A stretch of DNA of 64,000 bases, from NCBI RefSeq assembly GCF_034377145.1, contig NZ_CP139707.1:2554501-2618500 (forward strand), given 5' to 3'. The position numbers were made by a program, and so were the translations under genes. Positions within the stretch are counted from its first letter, which is position 1, and every line of letters begins with the position of its first letter. Source of the stretch: Sulfitobacter sp. OXR-159. Its GTDB lineage: Bacteria > Pseudomonadota > Alphaproteobacteria > Rhodobacterales > Rhodobacteraceae. Below, piece after piece: positions 8,708 through 16,806 of the stretch. The notes below the pieces were generated by a model that saw only the letters and a program-made list of their open reading frames with translations, had not been told where the DNA came from and did not search any database.

Positions 8708-9325
8708 ATGGATATCAAGGCGGTCGAGACTTCGTATGCCCGCTGGGCGCCGATCTATGACAAAACCTTTGGCGCGCTGACCAGCGGTGGTCGCCGTCAT
8801 GTGGTCGCCCATATCAACAAGGGCGCGGGCTCGGTGCTGGAAGTCGGCGTTGGCACGGGCCTCTCCCTGCCCCACTACGCGCCGCATCTATCGATCACCG
8901 GCATTGATTTTAGTGACGAGATGCTCGCCAAAGCCCGTCAGCGGGTCACTCGCGAGGGGCTAAAGCACGTAGCCGACCTGCGCCAAATGGATGCCCGCGA
9001 CCTCGATTTCCCCGACGCCAGCTTTGACACCATCGCCGCCATGCATGTCCTTTCGGTCGTGCCCGAGCCGGAACGTGTCATGGAAGAGATTGCCCGCGTG
9101 TTAAAGCCAGGCGGTCAGGTGGTGATCGCAAACCACTTCATGCGCACGACAGGCGTACTCGGTTTCCTAGAGAAGGTCTCCGCCCCTTTCGCCAATACGC
9201 TTGGCTGGCATTCGGATTTCGAGATGGAAACCGTGTTGCAACAAGACGCGCTGCAGGTCGAAGACGAACGTGCCTTGCCGCCCATGGGCATGATGACATT
9301 TCTGGTGCTGCGCAAACGCGGCTGA
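8708..9325 (+). CDS. pmtA: Phosphatidylethanolamine N-methyltransferase, Rhodobacter type
   Basis: A 205-residue class I SAM methyltransferase with motif I VLEVGVGTGLSLPHY, and DFPDASFDTIAAMHVLSVV as motifs II/III. The N-terminus (SYARWAPIYDKTFGALTSGGR) is that of the Rhodobacter PmtA, which methylates phosphatidylethanolamine three times to phosphatidylcholine. It begins two bases after the pssA stop, so psd, pssA and pmtA are almost certainly co-transcribed. This makes lipid methylation the best reading; UbiE-like quinone methylation is the alternative suggested by fold alone. A hairpin follows at 9336-9353. Confidence 0.87.
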   Translation: MDIKAVETSYARWAPIYDKTFGALTSGGRRHVVAHINKGAGSVLEVGVGTGLSLPHYAPHLSITGIDFSDEMLAKARQRVTREGLKHVADLRQMDARDLDFPDASFDTIAAMHVLSVVPEPERVMEEIARVLKPGGQVVIANHFMRTTGVLGFLEKVSAPFANTLGWHSDFEMETVLQQDALQVEDERALPPMGMMTFLVLRKRG

Positions 9326-9335
9326 TCTTTCACGC

Positions 9336-9353
9336 GGCGGGGCGTGCCCCGCC
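9336..9353. terminator. GC hairpin between convergent pmtA and irr
   Basis: A 7-bp stem GGCGGGG with CCCCGCC around a CGTG loop fills the 31-base gap between the stops of pmtA and irr. No T-tract follows on either strand, so it is a terminator-like structure rather than a canonical one. Confidence 0.5.
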
Positions 9354-9356
9354 CGT

Positions 9357-9776
9357 TCAGGATTTCCGGCGCAGGCGGATCACCACATCGACCGAGGCAA
9401 TCTCGGCCCCATCGGGCGCATCGGGAAGCTGGGCGATCACCAATTGCTCTGACGGCGCGTCGGTCAGCTTGCTGTCGTCTTCCCAGAAAAAATGCGGGTG
9501 GTCGTGGGTGTTGGTGTCGAAATAGCTTTTGGAGCCATCAACGGTCACTTCCTGTAACAGCCCCGCATCACAAAAGGCGCGCAGCGTGTTGTAGACCGTG
9601 GCCAGCGACACAGCCTCGCCCTGCCCCTTTGCGGCCTCAAACAGGCTTTCAGCGGTAACGTGGCGATCTTGGCCATCGCCCACCAGAAGGCTCGCCAGCG
9701 TGACACGTTGGCGCGTAGGGCGCAGCCCGGCCTGAGCCAGCCAGCGCGTTCCGACCTCTTGTTCCTGTTCGGACAT
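9357..9776 (-). CDS. irr: Fur family iron response regulator Irr
   Basis: A DNA-binding Fur-superfamily protein of 139 residues. The winged helix spans about 8-80 (LRPTRQRVTLASLL ... VSLATVYNTLRAFCDAGLL). The metal/haem-sensing region contains HDHPHFFWEDD at 91-101, the signature of alphaproteobacterial Irr, which senses haem status and controls iron genes. ATG at 9776 is preferred because AGGGA precedes it; upstream in-frame ATG (9800) and TTG (9845) codons would run through a perfect palindrome at 9819-9836. It is divergent from fabA, a neighbourhood common in Rhodobacterales. Confidence 0.9.
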   Translation of the reverse strand: MSEQEQEVGTRWLAQAGLRPTRQRVTLASLLVGDGQDRHVTAESLFEAAKGQGEAVSLATVYNTLRAFCDAGLLQEVTVDGSKSYFDTNTHDHPHFFWEDDSKLTDAPSEQLVIAQLPDAPDGAEIASVDVVIRLRRKS

Positions 9777-9818
9777 CAGTTCCCTGCCTTTCAGAGCCAT
9801 ATAAAGGATGAAATCCCC

Positions 9819-9836
9819 GGTTTTCAATTGAAAACC
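9819..9836. promoter_or_regulatory. 18-bp perfect palindrome upstream of irr
   Basis: GGTTTTCAATTGAAAACC is a perfect palindrome located 43-60 bases upstream of the irr start and about 105 bases upstream of fabA. The position fits an operator for irr autoregulation or for control of both divergent genes. It does not match the published Irr box (TTTAGAA-type) that I know. Confidence 0.6.
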
Positions 9837-9939
9837 TCGCGCCAATCGTCACAGCCGCCCTTGCGCGGCCCTTGCAGCACGCGGTGACGCGGTGCTAAAC
9901 GGGGCCGGTGTTATAACAGAGCAGCAGGAGAGCCGCAGG

Positions 9940-10449
9940 ATGGCCGACTACCCCACGAGTTTCGACAAGGAAGATCTGCTGAAATGCGCCCGCGGTGAGC
10001 TTTTCGGCCCCGGCAACGCACAGCTTCCCGCCCCGCCGATGCTCATGATGGACCGGATCACCGATGTCTCGGCCGACGGTGGTGCCCATGGCAAGGGCCA
10101 TATCACCGCCGAATTCGACATCACGCCCGACCTGTGGTTTTTCGAATGTCACTTCCCCGGCAACCCGATCATGCCCGGCTGTCTGGGCCTTGACGGTCTT
10201 TGGCAGTTGACCGGTTTCAACCTCGGCTGGCGTGGCTGGCAGGGCCGCGGCTATGCGCTTGGCGTGGGCGAAGTGAAGCTCACCGGCATGGTACGCCCCG
10301 ACCGCAAGATGCTGACCTACAAGATTGATTTCACCAAGGCGATCCAGACCCGCCGCCTGACCATGGGCGTGGCCGATGGCATCGTCGAAGCCGATGGCGA
10401 GGTGATCTATCAGGTGAAAGACATGAAGGTCGCGCTGAGCGAAAGCTGA
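9940..10449 (+). CDS. fabA: 3-hydroxydecanoyl-ACP dehydratase/isomerase
   Basis: FabA dehydrates 3-hydroxydecanoyl-ACP and isomerises trans-2- to cis-3-decenoyl-ACP, the branch point to unsaturated fatty acids. The 169-residue protein carries the hot-dog active site [20 protein letters not shown], with His71 and Asp85 as catalytic pair. ATG at 9940 (MADYPTSF) fits the family length; an upstream in-frame ATG at 9892 would add 16 unsupported residues. A purine-rich GCAGGAG sequence precedes the start. FabB and FabI, its normal operon partners, lie 2.3 kb downstream beyond two minus-strand genes. A strong terminator follows it. Confidence 0.95.
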   Translation: MADYPTSFDKEDLLKCARGELFGPGNAQLPAPPMLMMDRITDVSADGGAHGKGHITAEFDITPDLWFFECHFPGNPIMPGCLGLDGLWQLTGFNLGWRGWQGRGYALGVGEVKLTGMVRPDRKMLTYKIDFTKAIQTRRLTMGVADGIVEADGEVIYQVKDMKVALSES

Positions 10450-10468
10450 GCTTGCTGACATTGAGACG

Positions 10469-10497
10469 AAAAAAGGGGGCACGCGGCCCCCTTTTTG
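10469..10497. terminator. Bidirectional rho-independent terminator after fabA
   Basis: The sequence AAAAAGGGGGC-ACGCG-GCCCCCTTTTT forms an 11-bp stem with T-runs on both strands. It ends fabA on the plus strand and the gene ending at 10517 on the minus strand. Confidence 0.9.
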
Positions 10498-10516
10498 ATT
10501 GAATGACGCCAAAATA

Positions 10517-11119
10517 TCAGGCGGTTTGCATGTCCATCGCCTTGCCGTCATGGCGGCCCGAAACAGCAGCCTCGGCCAGCACGGCGGCGACGTCGGCGCG
10601 GTGCGCCTTGGCGCTTTGGTCGACATCATCGCCCAGCTTCACCGCATCCGTCTTGCGGTCATCGGTCAAGGCCACGGGACGCAGGATCACATAAGTTAAC
10701 CCGGAAGCCTCTAGATGTTGGTCCGCCGCCTGTTTGGCCTTGAGATAATGCGCAATCTCATTGTCTTCTGGCGGATTATCCGCGCCGATTGAACTCAGCA
10801 TCACAAAACGATCGACGCCAGCTTCCTTGGCCAGATCAACCAAGCGCTTCGCGCCTTCACGGTCGACCTTCTCGGTCATTTCCGGCCCAGTACTGCCGCC
10901 TGAGCCGGCCGCAAAGATAACCACATCCACACCCGCACAGACGCCGTCCTGCAGGTTGGTCAGATCGCCTTTGCGGGTCTGAGTGCCTTCAGGCAGCACC
11001 GATGTGTCAGAGCCATCGCGGACCAGCGCAATCGGAGTGGCGCCGCGGTCTTGCAATTCAGCGACCAAGAGCCGCCCGGTCTTGCCGGTGGCACCGGCGA
11101 CGAGAACAGTATGTGACAT
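10517..11119 (-). CDS. NAD(P)-binding atypical SDR-family protein
   Basis: A 200-residue single-domain Rossmann protein. It opens with VLVAGATGKTGR, the glycine-rich dinucleotide motif of atypical short-chain dehydrogenases (SDR_a5 / NmrA-like), and has FVMLSSIGAD and YLKAKQAADQHLEASGL where an active-site Ser and Lys would lie; the usual Tyr is part of HYLKAKQ. Substrate unknown. Together with the dehydrogenase gene upstream (11201-12580, same strand, 81 bases away) it is inserted between fabA and fabB. Its 3-prime end shares a terminator with fabA. Confidence 0.8.
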   Translation of the reverse strand: MSHTVLVAGATGKTGRLLVAELQDRGATPIALVRDGSDTSVLPEGTQTRKGDLTNLQDGVCAGVDVVIFAAGSGGSTGPEMTEKVDREGAKRLVDLAKEAGVDRFVMLSSIGADNPPEDNEIAHYLKAKQAADQHLEASGLTYVILRPVALTDDRKTDAVKLGDDVDQSAKAHRADVAAVLAEAAVSGRHDGKAMDMQTA

Positions 11120-11200
11120 GTTAAACCTCTTTGTTCGCTGTGAAAAAAAATGAAGGGGCGAGCCAAGGCCGCCCCTCAGTTGTTTGGTGGTCTGTGCTGC

Positions 11201-12580
11201 TTAGGACGGCAGAAAAATCGCCTTGGCGTTGACAAATTCGCTCATGCCAAAACCGCCATGTTCCCGTCCATAACCGGAGTTCTTGACCCCGCCGAAGGGC
11301 ATATTCGGATCCGCCAAACCAAAACCGTTGATCCGGATCATCCCGGTGTCAAACTCGGCTCGGGCCAACTCCAACGCGCGGTCTTCGTCTTTCGAGAAGA
11401 TACCGCCGCCAAGACCATAGCGGCTGTCATTGGCAATGCGCATCGCATCTTCGTCATCCTTGGCACGGATCACCGAGGCAACGGGGCCAAAGATTTCATC
11501 GTCATAGGCAGGCGAGCCGGGCTTCACATTGCCCAAAACGGTCGAAGGATAATAGGCACCAGTACGGTCAGGCACTTCGCCCCCGCAAAGCAGTTCGCAG
11601 CCCTTCTCGACGCTTTCTTTGACCTGATCGCGCACCGTCTCAAACTGCTCTTGGCTCGACAACGGGCCAAGGCCGGTGCTTTTGTCCATCGGGTCGCCCA
11701 TCTCGATCGATTTCATCTGCTCGACAAAGGCTTTCACGAAGGCATCGTAATTTTTGTCAGTCACGATAAAGCGTTTCGCCGAGATGCAGGTCTGGCCATT
11801 GTTGTAAATCCGGCCAGCAGCAGAGAATTTCACCGCCGTGTCGATATCCGCGTCATCCAACACAATAAAGGCATCATTCGAGCCCAGCTCCAGCACCGAT
11901 TTCTTGAGATGCTTTGCCGCCAGCGACCCAATGTGGCTGCCCGCTTTGTCAGAGCCTGTCATGGTCACGCCGCGCACCACATCATGCGCAATCAGCTTGT
12001 CGCTGGTGTCATGGTCGATGATGACGACGTTAAACAGGTCTTTCGGCAGGCCCGCCTCTTCGCAAATTTCTTTGAGACGCAGCGCGCTGCCGGTACAAAT
12101 CTGGGCATGTTTCAGGACGTTACCATTGCCTGCCATCAGGTTTGCCGCCAGAACGCGAACCGGCTGGTAAAAGGGGAAGTTCCAAGGCTGGACCGAATAG
12201 ATCACGCCAATCGGCTGATAGGTCACCACGCCGTTTTTCTTGCCATCCATCAACTCGCGGGTCTCGTCCTTGAGCTTTTCCGGGCCCGCATCGGCGGTCC
12301 AGTCGAAGATCGCGGCGCAGAGGTCAACTTCGTCAAGGCTGTCTTGATAAAGCTTACCCACCTCGCGGGTCATCAACTCGGCCAGTTCCTCTTTATTCTC
12401 GCGCAGCTTTTCCGCAATCTTTTTCAGATAGGGGGCGCGTTCAGTATGGGAGAGCTTGCGCCAATCCTTAAAGGCCTCATGCGTGGCTTCGACCGCGCGG
12501 ATCGCCTCGGCTTCTGACATGACGTTGTAGGTTTTCAGTACCTCTTCGGTGGCGGGGTTTACCGTCTTGATCTCGGGCAT
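11201..12580 (-). CDS. NAD(P)-dependent aldehyde dehydrogenase, succinate-semialdehyde type
   Basis: A 459-residue ALDH-superfamily enzyme. The nucleophile is in NNGQTCISAKRF and the general base in VLELGSNDAFIVLDDAD; the N-terminus KTVNPATEEVLKTY and GVIYSVQPWNFPFYQP resemble the short succinate-semialdehyde dehydrogenases (Sad/GabD2-like). Substrate assignment is by overall resemblance only. ATG at 12580 is chosen because GGAGAACAG precedes it. It is transcribed opposite to fabA and fabB. Confidence 0.87.
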   Translation of the reverse strand: MPEIKTVNPATEEVLKTYNVMSEAEAIRAVEATHEAFKDWRKLSHTERAPYLKKIAEKLRENKEELAELMTREVGKLYQDSLDEVDLCAAIFDWTADAGPEKLKDETRELMDGKKNGVVTYQPIGVIYSVQPWNFPFYQPVRVLAANLMAGNGNVLKHAQICTGSALRLKEICEEAGLPKDLFNVVIIDHDTSDKLIAHDVVRGVTMTGSDKAGSHIGSLAAKHLKKSVLELGSNDAFIVLDDADIDTAVKFSAAGRIYNNGQTCISAKRFIVTDKNYDAFVKAFVEQMKSIEMGDPMDKSTGLGPLSSQEQFETVRDQVKESVEKGCELLCGGEVPDRTGAYYPSTVLGNVKPGSPAYDDEIFGPVASVIRAKDDEDAMRIANDSRYGLGGGIFSKDEDRALELARAEFDTGMIRINGFGLADPNMPFGGVKNSGYGREHGGFGMSEFVNAKAIFLPS

Positions 12581-12744
12581 TCTGTTCTCCTCTATGTCTC
12601 GCTGGGCAAACACCGCCCATCCCTTGCGCGTTCCATCACAGAACCTTGACCGGCAACTTCTGCGCAGGTGGTTTTGGCAAACCGCTTGCGCCGTCCCGCC
12701 GTGCTGTCATACACCGGGGCTGATAAAACAAAGGAGTGCTGCCC

Positions 12745-13974
12745 ATGCGCCGCGTCGTCGTCACAGGGTTGGGAATTGTCTCATCCATCGGAAACAACGC
12801 CGAAGAAGTGCTTGCCGCGCTGAAGGACGGCACCTCCGGGATCGAAGCAAGCCCGGAGATGGCCGAACACGGGTTCCGCAGCCGCGTGGCCGGGACGCTC
12901 AAGATCAATCTGGCCGATCACATCGACAAGCGCACCCTGCGCTTCATGGGTCCGGGCGCAGGTTATGCCTATGTGGCGATGGATCAGGCGATCAAGGATG
13001 CCGGGCTGAGTGAAGATCAAATCAGCAACCCGCGCACGGGTCTGGTGGCAGGCTCAGGCGGGCCATCGACCTCCGCCATGTTCGCCGCGCATAACATCGT
13101 GAAAGATACTGGGGCCACCAAGCGCATCGGGCCGTTTGCCGTGCCGAAGTGCATGTCCTCGACAGTCAGCGCGAACCTTTCGACCGCTTTCAAGATCAAA
13201 GGCATTAACTATTCCATCACCTCCGCCTGCTCCACCTCGCTGCATTGCATCGGCAACGCGGCCGAGCAGATCATGCTGGGCAAGCAAGACGTGATGTTTG
13301 CGGGCGGCGGCGAAGAGTTGGACTGGACGCTGTCGTGCCTCTTTGACGCGATGGGCGCGATGTCCTCCAAGTACAACGACGCGCCCGAAACAGCGAGCCG
13401 CGCTTTTGACGCGGACCGCGACGGTTTTGTGATCTCCGGCGGTGGCGGTATGCTCGTGCTTGAAGACCTCGACCACGCGCTGGCGCGCGGTGCGAAAATC
13501 TATGCCGAAGTGACCGGCTATGCCGCCACCAGCGACGGCCACGACATGGTGGCACCCTCCGGTGAAGGTGGCGAGCGCGCGATGCGTCTGGCGCTCGACA
13601 CCCTGCCCGAAGGCCGCAAGGTCGGCTATATCAACGCGCACGGCACCTCGACCCCCGTCGGCGACGTGGGTGAGATCGAAGCGGTGCGCCGGGTCTTCGG
13701 CAAAGGCAGCACGCCGCCGGTGAGTTCCACCAAGTCAATGACCGGTCACGCGCAGGGCGCGGCGGGCGCCTTGGAGGCGATCTTCTCGCTTCTGATGCTC
13801 GACAATGACTTCATTGCCCGCTCGATCAACGTGCAAAACCTCGATCCGGCGCTTGATCCGTCGGAAATCGCGCTGGCGCGGGTGGACAATGCGGGGCTCG
13901 ATTCCGTGATGACCAACTCCTTCGGCTTTGGTGGCACCAATGGGTCGATGATCCTGTCGAAATACAAAGGCTGA
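12745..13974 (+). CDS. fabB: 3-oxoacyl-ACP synthase I
   Basis: FabB condenses acyl-ACP with malonyl-ACP and is needed to elongate the FabA product. The 409-residue enzyme has the Cys-His-His triad: [26 protein letters not shown] and [15 protein letters not shown] at 12745 ([16 protein letters not shown]) has AAGGAG upstream. fabI follows nine bases later, so the two form an operon. Because the bidirectional terminator and two reverse-strand genes separate it from fabA, fabB needs its own promoter in 12581-12744. Confidence 0.95.
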   Translation: MRRVVVTGLGIVSSIGNNAEEVLAALKDGTSGIEASPEMAEHGFRSRVAGTLKINLADHIDKRTLRFMGPGAGYAYVAMDQAIKDAGLSEDQISNPRTGLVAGSGGPSTSAMFAAHNIVKDTGATKRIGPFAVPKCMSSTVSANLSTAFKIKGINYSITSACSTSLHCIGNAAEQIMLGKQDVMFAGGGEELDWTLSCLFDAMGAMSSKYNDAPETASRAFDADRDGFVISGGGGMLVLEDLDHALARGAKIYAEVTGYAATSDGHDMVAPSGEGGERAMRLALDTLPEGRKVGYINAHGTSTPVGDVGEIEAVRRVFGKGSTPPVSSTKSMTGHAQGAAGALEAIFSLLMLDNDFIARSINVQNLDPALDPSEIALARVDNAGLDSVMTNSFGFGGTNGSMILSKYKG

Positions 13975-13983
13975 GGGCGCGTT

Positions 13984-14775
13984 ATGTCAGGATTGCTTGC
14001 AGGAAAACGCGGCCTCATCATGGGTGTGGCCAACGAACGCTCCATCGCTTGGGGCATCGCCAAGGCGATGGCCGAAGCCGGGGCCGAACTGGCCTTCACC
14101 TATCAGGGCGAAGCCTTTGGCAAACGCCTTGAGCCGCTGGCGCAGAGTGTCGGGTCGGACTTCATGGTCGATGTCGATGTGACCGATGACGCCTCGCTCG
14201 ACCGCGCCTTTGAAGAATTGGGCGCGCGCTGGCCGACGATTGACTTCGTCGTGCATGCCATTGCTTTCTCGGACAAATCCGAGTTGACGGGGCGGTTCCT
14301 GAACACCAGCCGGGCGAACTTCAAGAACTCGATGGACATCTCGGCCTATTCCTTCATCGACGTGGCGCGCCGGGCCCATCCGCTGATGGTGGAGAACGGC
14401 GGCACGCTGTTGACGCTGACCTATATGGGGTCGAACCGGGTGACGCCGAATTACAATGTGATGGGTGTGGCCAAGGCGGCGTTGGAAAGTGCCACGCGCT
14501 ATCTGGCGAATGATCTGGGGCCGGAAGGCATCCGTGTGAACGCGATTTCGCCGGGGCCGATGAAGACGCTGGCGGGGGCTGCCATCGGTGGCGCGCGCAA
14601 GACCTATAAGCACACGGATCAGAACGCGCCGTTGCGGTCCAATGCGACGCTGGAAGCTGTGGGTGGCACGGCGGTCTATCTGGTGTCTGATGCGGGGGCT
14701 TGCACAACGGGCGAGATCATCCGCGTCGATGGCGGGTTCCACGTGTTGGGGATGCCGCAGGCGGATCATCTTTAA
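13984..14775 (+). CDS. fabI: Enoyl-ACP reductase
   Basis: NADH-dependent reduction of trans-2-enoyl-ACP, the last step of each fatty-acid elongation cycle. The 263-residue SDR-type protein opens with KRGLIMGVANERSIAWGIA, the FabI nucleotide-binding signature, and has the TYMGSNRVTPNYNVMGVAKA region carrying the catalytic Tyr and Lys. FabI is the usual target of triclosan-type inhibitors. It lies nine bases after fabB. Directly downstream is the long inverted-repeat element at 14787-14922. Confidence 0.95.
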   Translation: MSGLLAGKRGLIMGVANERSIAWGIAKAMAEAGAELAFTYQGEAFGKRLEPLAQSVGSDFMVDVDVTDDASLDRAFEELGARWPTIDFVVHAIAFSDKSELTGRFLNTSRANFKNSMDISAYSFIDVARRAHPLMVENGGTLLTLTYMGSNRVTPNYNVMGVAKAALESATRYLANDLGPEGIRVNAISPGPMKTLAGAAIGGARKTYKHTDQNAPLRSNATLEAVGGTAVYLVSDAGACTTGEIIRVDGGFHVLGMPQADHL

Positions 14776-14786
14776 ACACGCACTGA

Positions 14787-14922
14787 GGGCCATCGCCTGC
14801 CCGCGGGTCGGCGATGCAACGGCTGGACCTTGCCACTTTATGGTTCAGCCGTGACGTGACTTCGCCAAGTCGCGCCTAGCCTCACCAAATCGCCTACCCG
14901 GGGGGCGGGCAGGCGATGGCCC
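14787..14922. repeat. Long imperfect inverted repeat, possible structured RNA
   Basis: A perfect 18-bp inverted repeat (14787-14804 with 14905-14922; left arm GGGCCATCGCCTGCCCGC) continues inward as an 11-bp helix with one mismatch (14805-14815 with 14889-14899), leaving five unpaired G on the right side. Inside are two further helices: 14819-14829 with 14842-14852 (11 pairs, one G-U) and 14855-14862 with 14867-14874 (8 pairs, one U-G). The whole can fold as a three-way junction. It lies between the convergent fabI and methyltransferase genes. It could be a structured RNA, an extended transcript-end structure or a palindromic mobile remnant. Confidence 0.7.
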
Positions 14923-14960
14923 GGCGCCTGCGGCTTGATTCCGGGCTCAGGTGGTAGGTT

Positions 14961-16076
14961 CTACCGCAGCACATCCGTCTGCCAGAGCCAGATCTTCATC
15001 CCACCATGCGCAATCGCCGGCCCCTGCGGCTTCCACGGCAGCCCTGTCGCCCGCGCCAAGGGCGGCTCTGACGTTACCAACCCCACGCGCCAGCCGCGGA
15101 AACGCGTCTTCAGCGTCTCGCCCAGCGTCCCATAGAGTGGATAAAGCAGCTTCTTATTCCCGATGCGCCCCCCATAAGGCGGGTTCGCGATCACCAGACC
15201 GGGCGGGCCTTCGGGCGGCTGCAACTCCCCTGCCCCGTGGCAGGCGAAATGACACCACGCACCAACACCCGCACGCTCGGCGTTGGCCGTGCTCATCCGG
15301 ATCGCGCCTGCGTCCCGATCCGAGCCGTAGAACCGCGCCGCAGGTTCGGCCACTGCCCCACCGCTAAGCATCTCTTCCCAAGCTCCAGCATCAAAACTCG
15401 CCAAGTCCTCAAAGGCAAAGCTCCGGCTGCGTCCCGGCTTCACCCCCGCCGCGATCTCCGCCGCTTCGATCAGAAACGTCCCTGAGCCGCACATCGGATC
15501 AACCACCGGTTCGCCCGGCACATAGCCGCAAGACCGCAGCATCAGCGCCGCCATATTCTCGCGCATCGGCGCCTTGCCTACGGCCTCTTTATGCCCGCGT
15601 TTGTGCAGCGCCTCGCCAGAGGTATCGAGGCTGAATTGCACCGCGTTGTCATGGATGCGCACCTTGAGCACCAGTGCTGCCTCGGAATCCACCGTGATCC
15701 CATGGCTTTCGCGCAGCGCCGTCTCGACCCGCTGCTGCGCCGCCCCGGCATGGTAAATCTTCGACGCCTTGCACGTCACCTGCACCTTCACCGGCACATC
15801 GGCGCGCAGCACGTCACCAAAGGGAAACTTGCGGCAGCGTTTGTCCAACTGCGCCAGATGGAAGGCCATAAACCCGCCAATCCGCGCCAGCACCCGGCCC
15901 GCGCCGCGCAGCTCTAGGTTCGCGCGCCAGACCTCGGGCCAGCCGCCCTGAACCGTCACGCCGCCGGGCTGCGCCTGCGCTTCGACAAAACCTTTTTCCT
16001 GCGCCTCGGCGCAGAGCAAATCCTCAAGCCCGGGCGGGCAGACAAGGAAAATCTCGAATGTATCTGGGGTATCCAT
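14961..16076 (-). CDS. THUMP-domain class I SAM RNA methyltransferase (RlmL-like)
   Basis: A 371-residue predicted guanine-N2 RNA methyltransferase. The N-terminal ferredoxin-like and THUMP region (about 8-150, FEIFLVCPPGLEDLL) is followed by the UPF0020/N6-N4 methylase domain, with VDPMCGSGTFLIEAAE as SAM motif I and GLVIANPPYGGRIG as the catalytic NPPY motif. Similar proteins modify 23S rRNA (RlmL N-terminal half) or related RNA; the exact site is not deducible. ATG at 16076 gives the canonical start; the longer frame to 16127 has no support. Convergent with fabI. Confidence 0.88.
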   Translation of the reverse strand: MDTPDTFEIFLVCPPGLEDLLCAEAQEKGFVEAQAQPGGVTVQGGWPEVWRANLELRGAGRVLARIGGFMAFHLAQLDKRCRKFPFGDVLRADVPVKVQVTCKASKIYHAGAAQQRVETALRESHGITVDSEAALVLKVRIHDNAVQFSLDTSGEALHKRGHKEAVGKAPMRENMAALMLRSCGYVPGEPVVDPMCGSGTFLIEAAEIAAGVKPGRSRSFAFEDLASFDAGAWEEMLSGGAVAEPAARFYGSDRDAGAIRMSTANAERAGVGAWCHFACHGAGELQPPEGPPGLVIANPPYGGRIGNKKLLYPLYGTLGETLKTRFRGWRVGLVTSEPPLARATGLPWKPQGPAIAHGGMKIWLWQTDVLR

Positions 16077-16184
16077 GGCCCCTGCATAAGCGCCTGCGCG
16101 CTGCGGTGCGAGGGGAAAAAGACGCACATCGCGCCTTGTAGGCCCGCCGGAGAGACATCCCCCCGGCAGGCAGTGTCAGATCGC

Positions 16185-16613
16185 TTAGGCGATTTTGACC
16201 AGTTCGATGTCGAACTGCAGGTCTTTGCCTGCCAGCGGGTGGTTGGCGTCGAGGGTCACGGTGGTCTCGTCTACTTCCACCACGGTCACGGGCAGCGCCT
16301 GACCTTCGGGCGTCTGCATCTGCAACTGCGTGCCGGGATCAAGCGGGATGTCCGCCGGAATGCCTTCGCGCGGCACAGACTGGCGCATCTCAGGGTTCAC
16401 CGGGCCGTAGGCTTCTTCGCTGGGCACCTGAACGACCTTCTTGTCGCCTTCGGTCATGCCGGGCAGCGCGCTGTCGAGGCCGGGAATGATCTGACCCGAA
16501 CCCACAACGAACTCCAGCGGGTCACGACCCTCAGAGCTATCAAATGTGGTGCCGTCCTGCAGCGTGCCGGTATAGTGAATCTGTACTGTGTCGCCGGATT
16601 TGACCTCAGCCAT
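16185..16613 (-). CDS. FKBP-type peptidyl-prolyl isomerase (SlyD/SlpA-like)
   Basis: A 142-residue cytoplasmic FKBP. The split FKBP domain begins VKSGDTVQIHYTGTLQDG and FDSSEGRDPLEF, with LDSALPGMTEGDKKVV, and has the inserted flap domain (about 70-125, including PVTVVEVDETTVTLDANHPLAG) that marks SlyD/SlpA-type chaperone isomerases. The histidine-rich metal tail of enterobacterial SlyD is absent. ATG at 16613 is chosen; the longer frame to 16664 is unsupported. It is monocistronic between convergent and divergent neighbours. Confidence 0.9.
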   Translation of the reverse strand: MAEVKSGDTVQIHYTGTLQDGTTFDSSEGRDPLEFVVGSGQIIPGLDSALPGMTEGDKKVVQVPSEEAYGPVNPEMRQSVPREGIPADIPLDPGTQLQMQTPEGQALPVTVVEVDETTVTLDANHPLAGKDLQFDIELVKIA

Positions 16614-16806
16614 TGTTGTCTCCAATTTGTCGGGGGAAAAGGGAAGGAGGCCGCGTATCTGCACGGGTGCTCCAAATTCCGCGACAGCATGAAGATTGTG
16701 ATCCCGAGAGTAAACCCCCAGTCCCGGCCGATTGGGGAATTCGCCCCTTTCCGCCGCTGCGCCCCCGTGCCACTCTGCCGCGACACGGAAAGGGAGAGCC
16801 TGTCAG

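Noticed and set aside
9777..9845. Longer Irr starting at ATG 9800 or TTG 9845
   Set aside because: It would put the 18-bp palindrome inside the coding region; ATG 9776 has AGGGA upstream and gives the usual length.
11150..12517. 455-codon open frame on the plus strand opposite the aldehyde dehydrogenase gene
   Set aside because: Shadow of a clear ALDH gene with catalytic motifs on the other strand.
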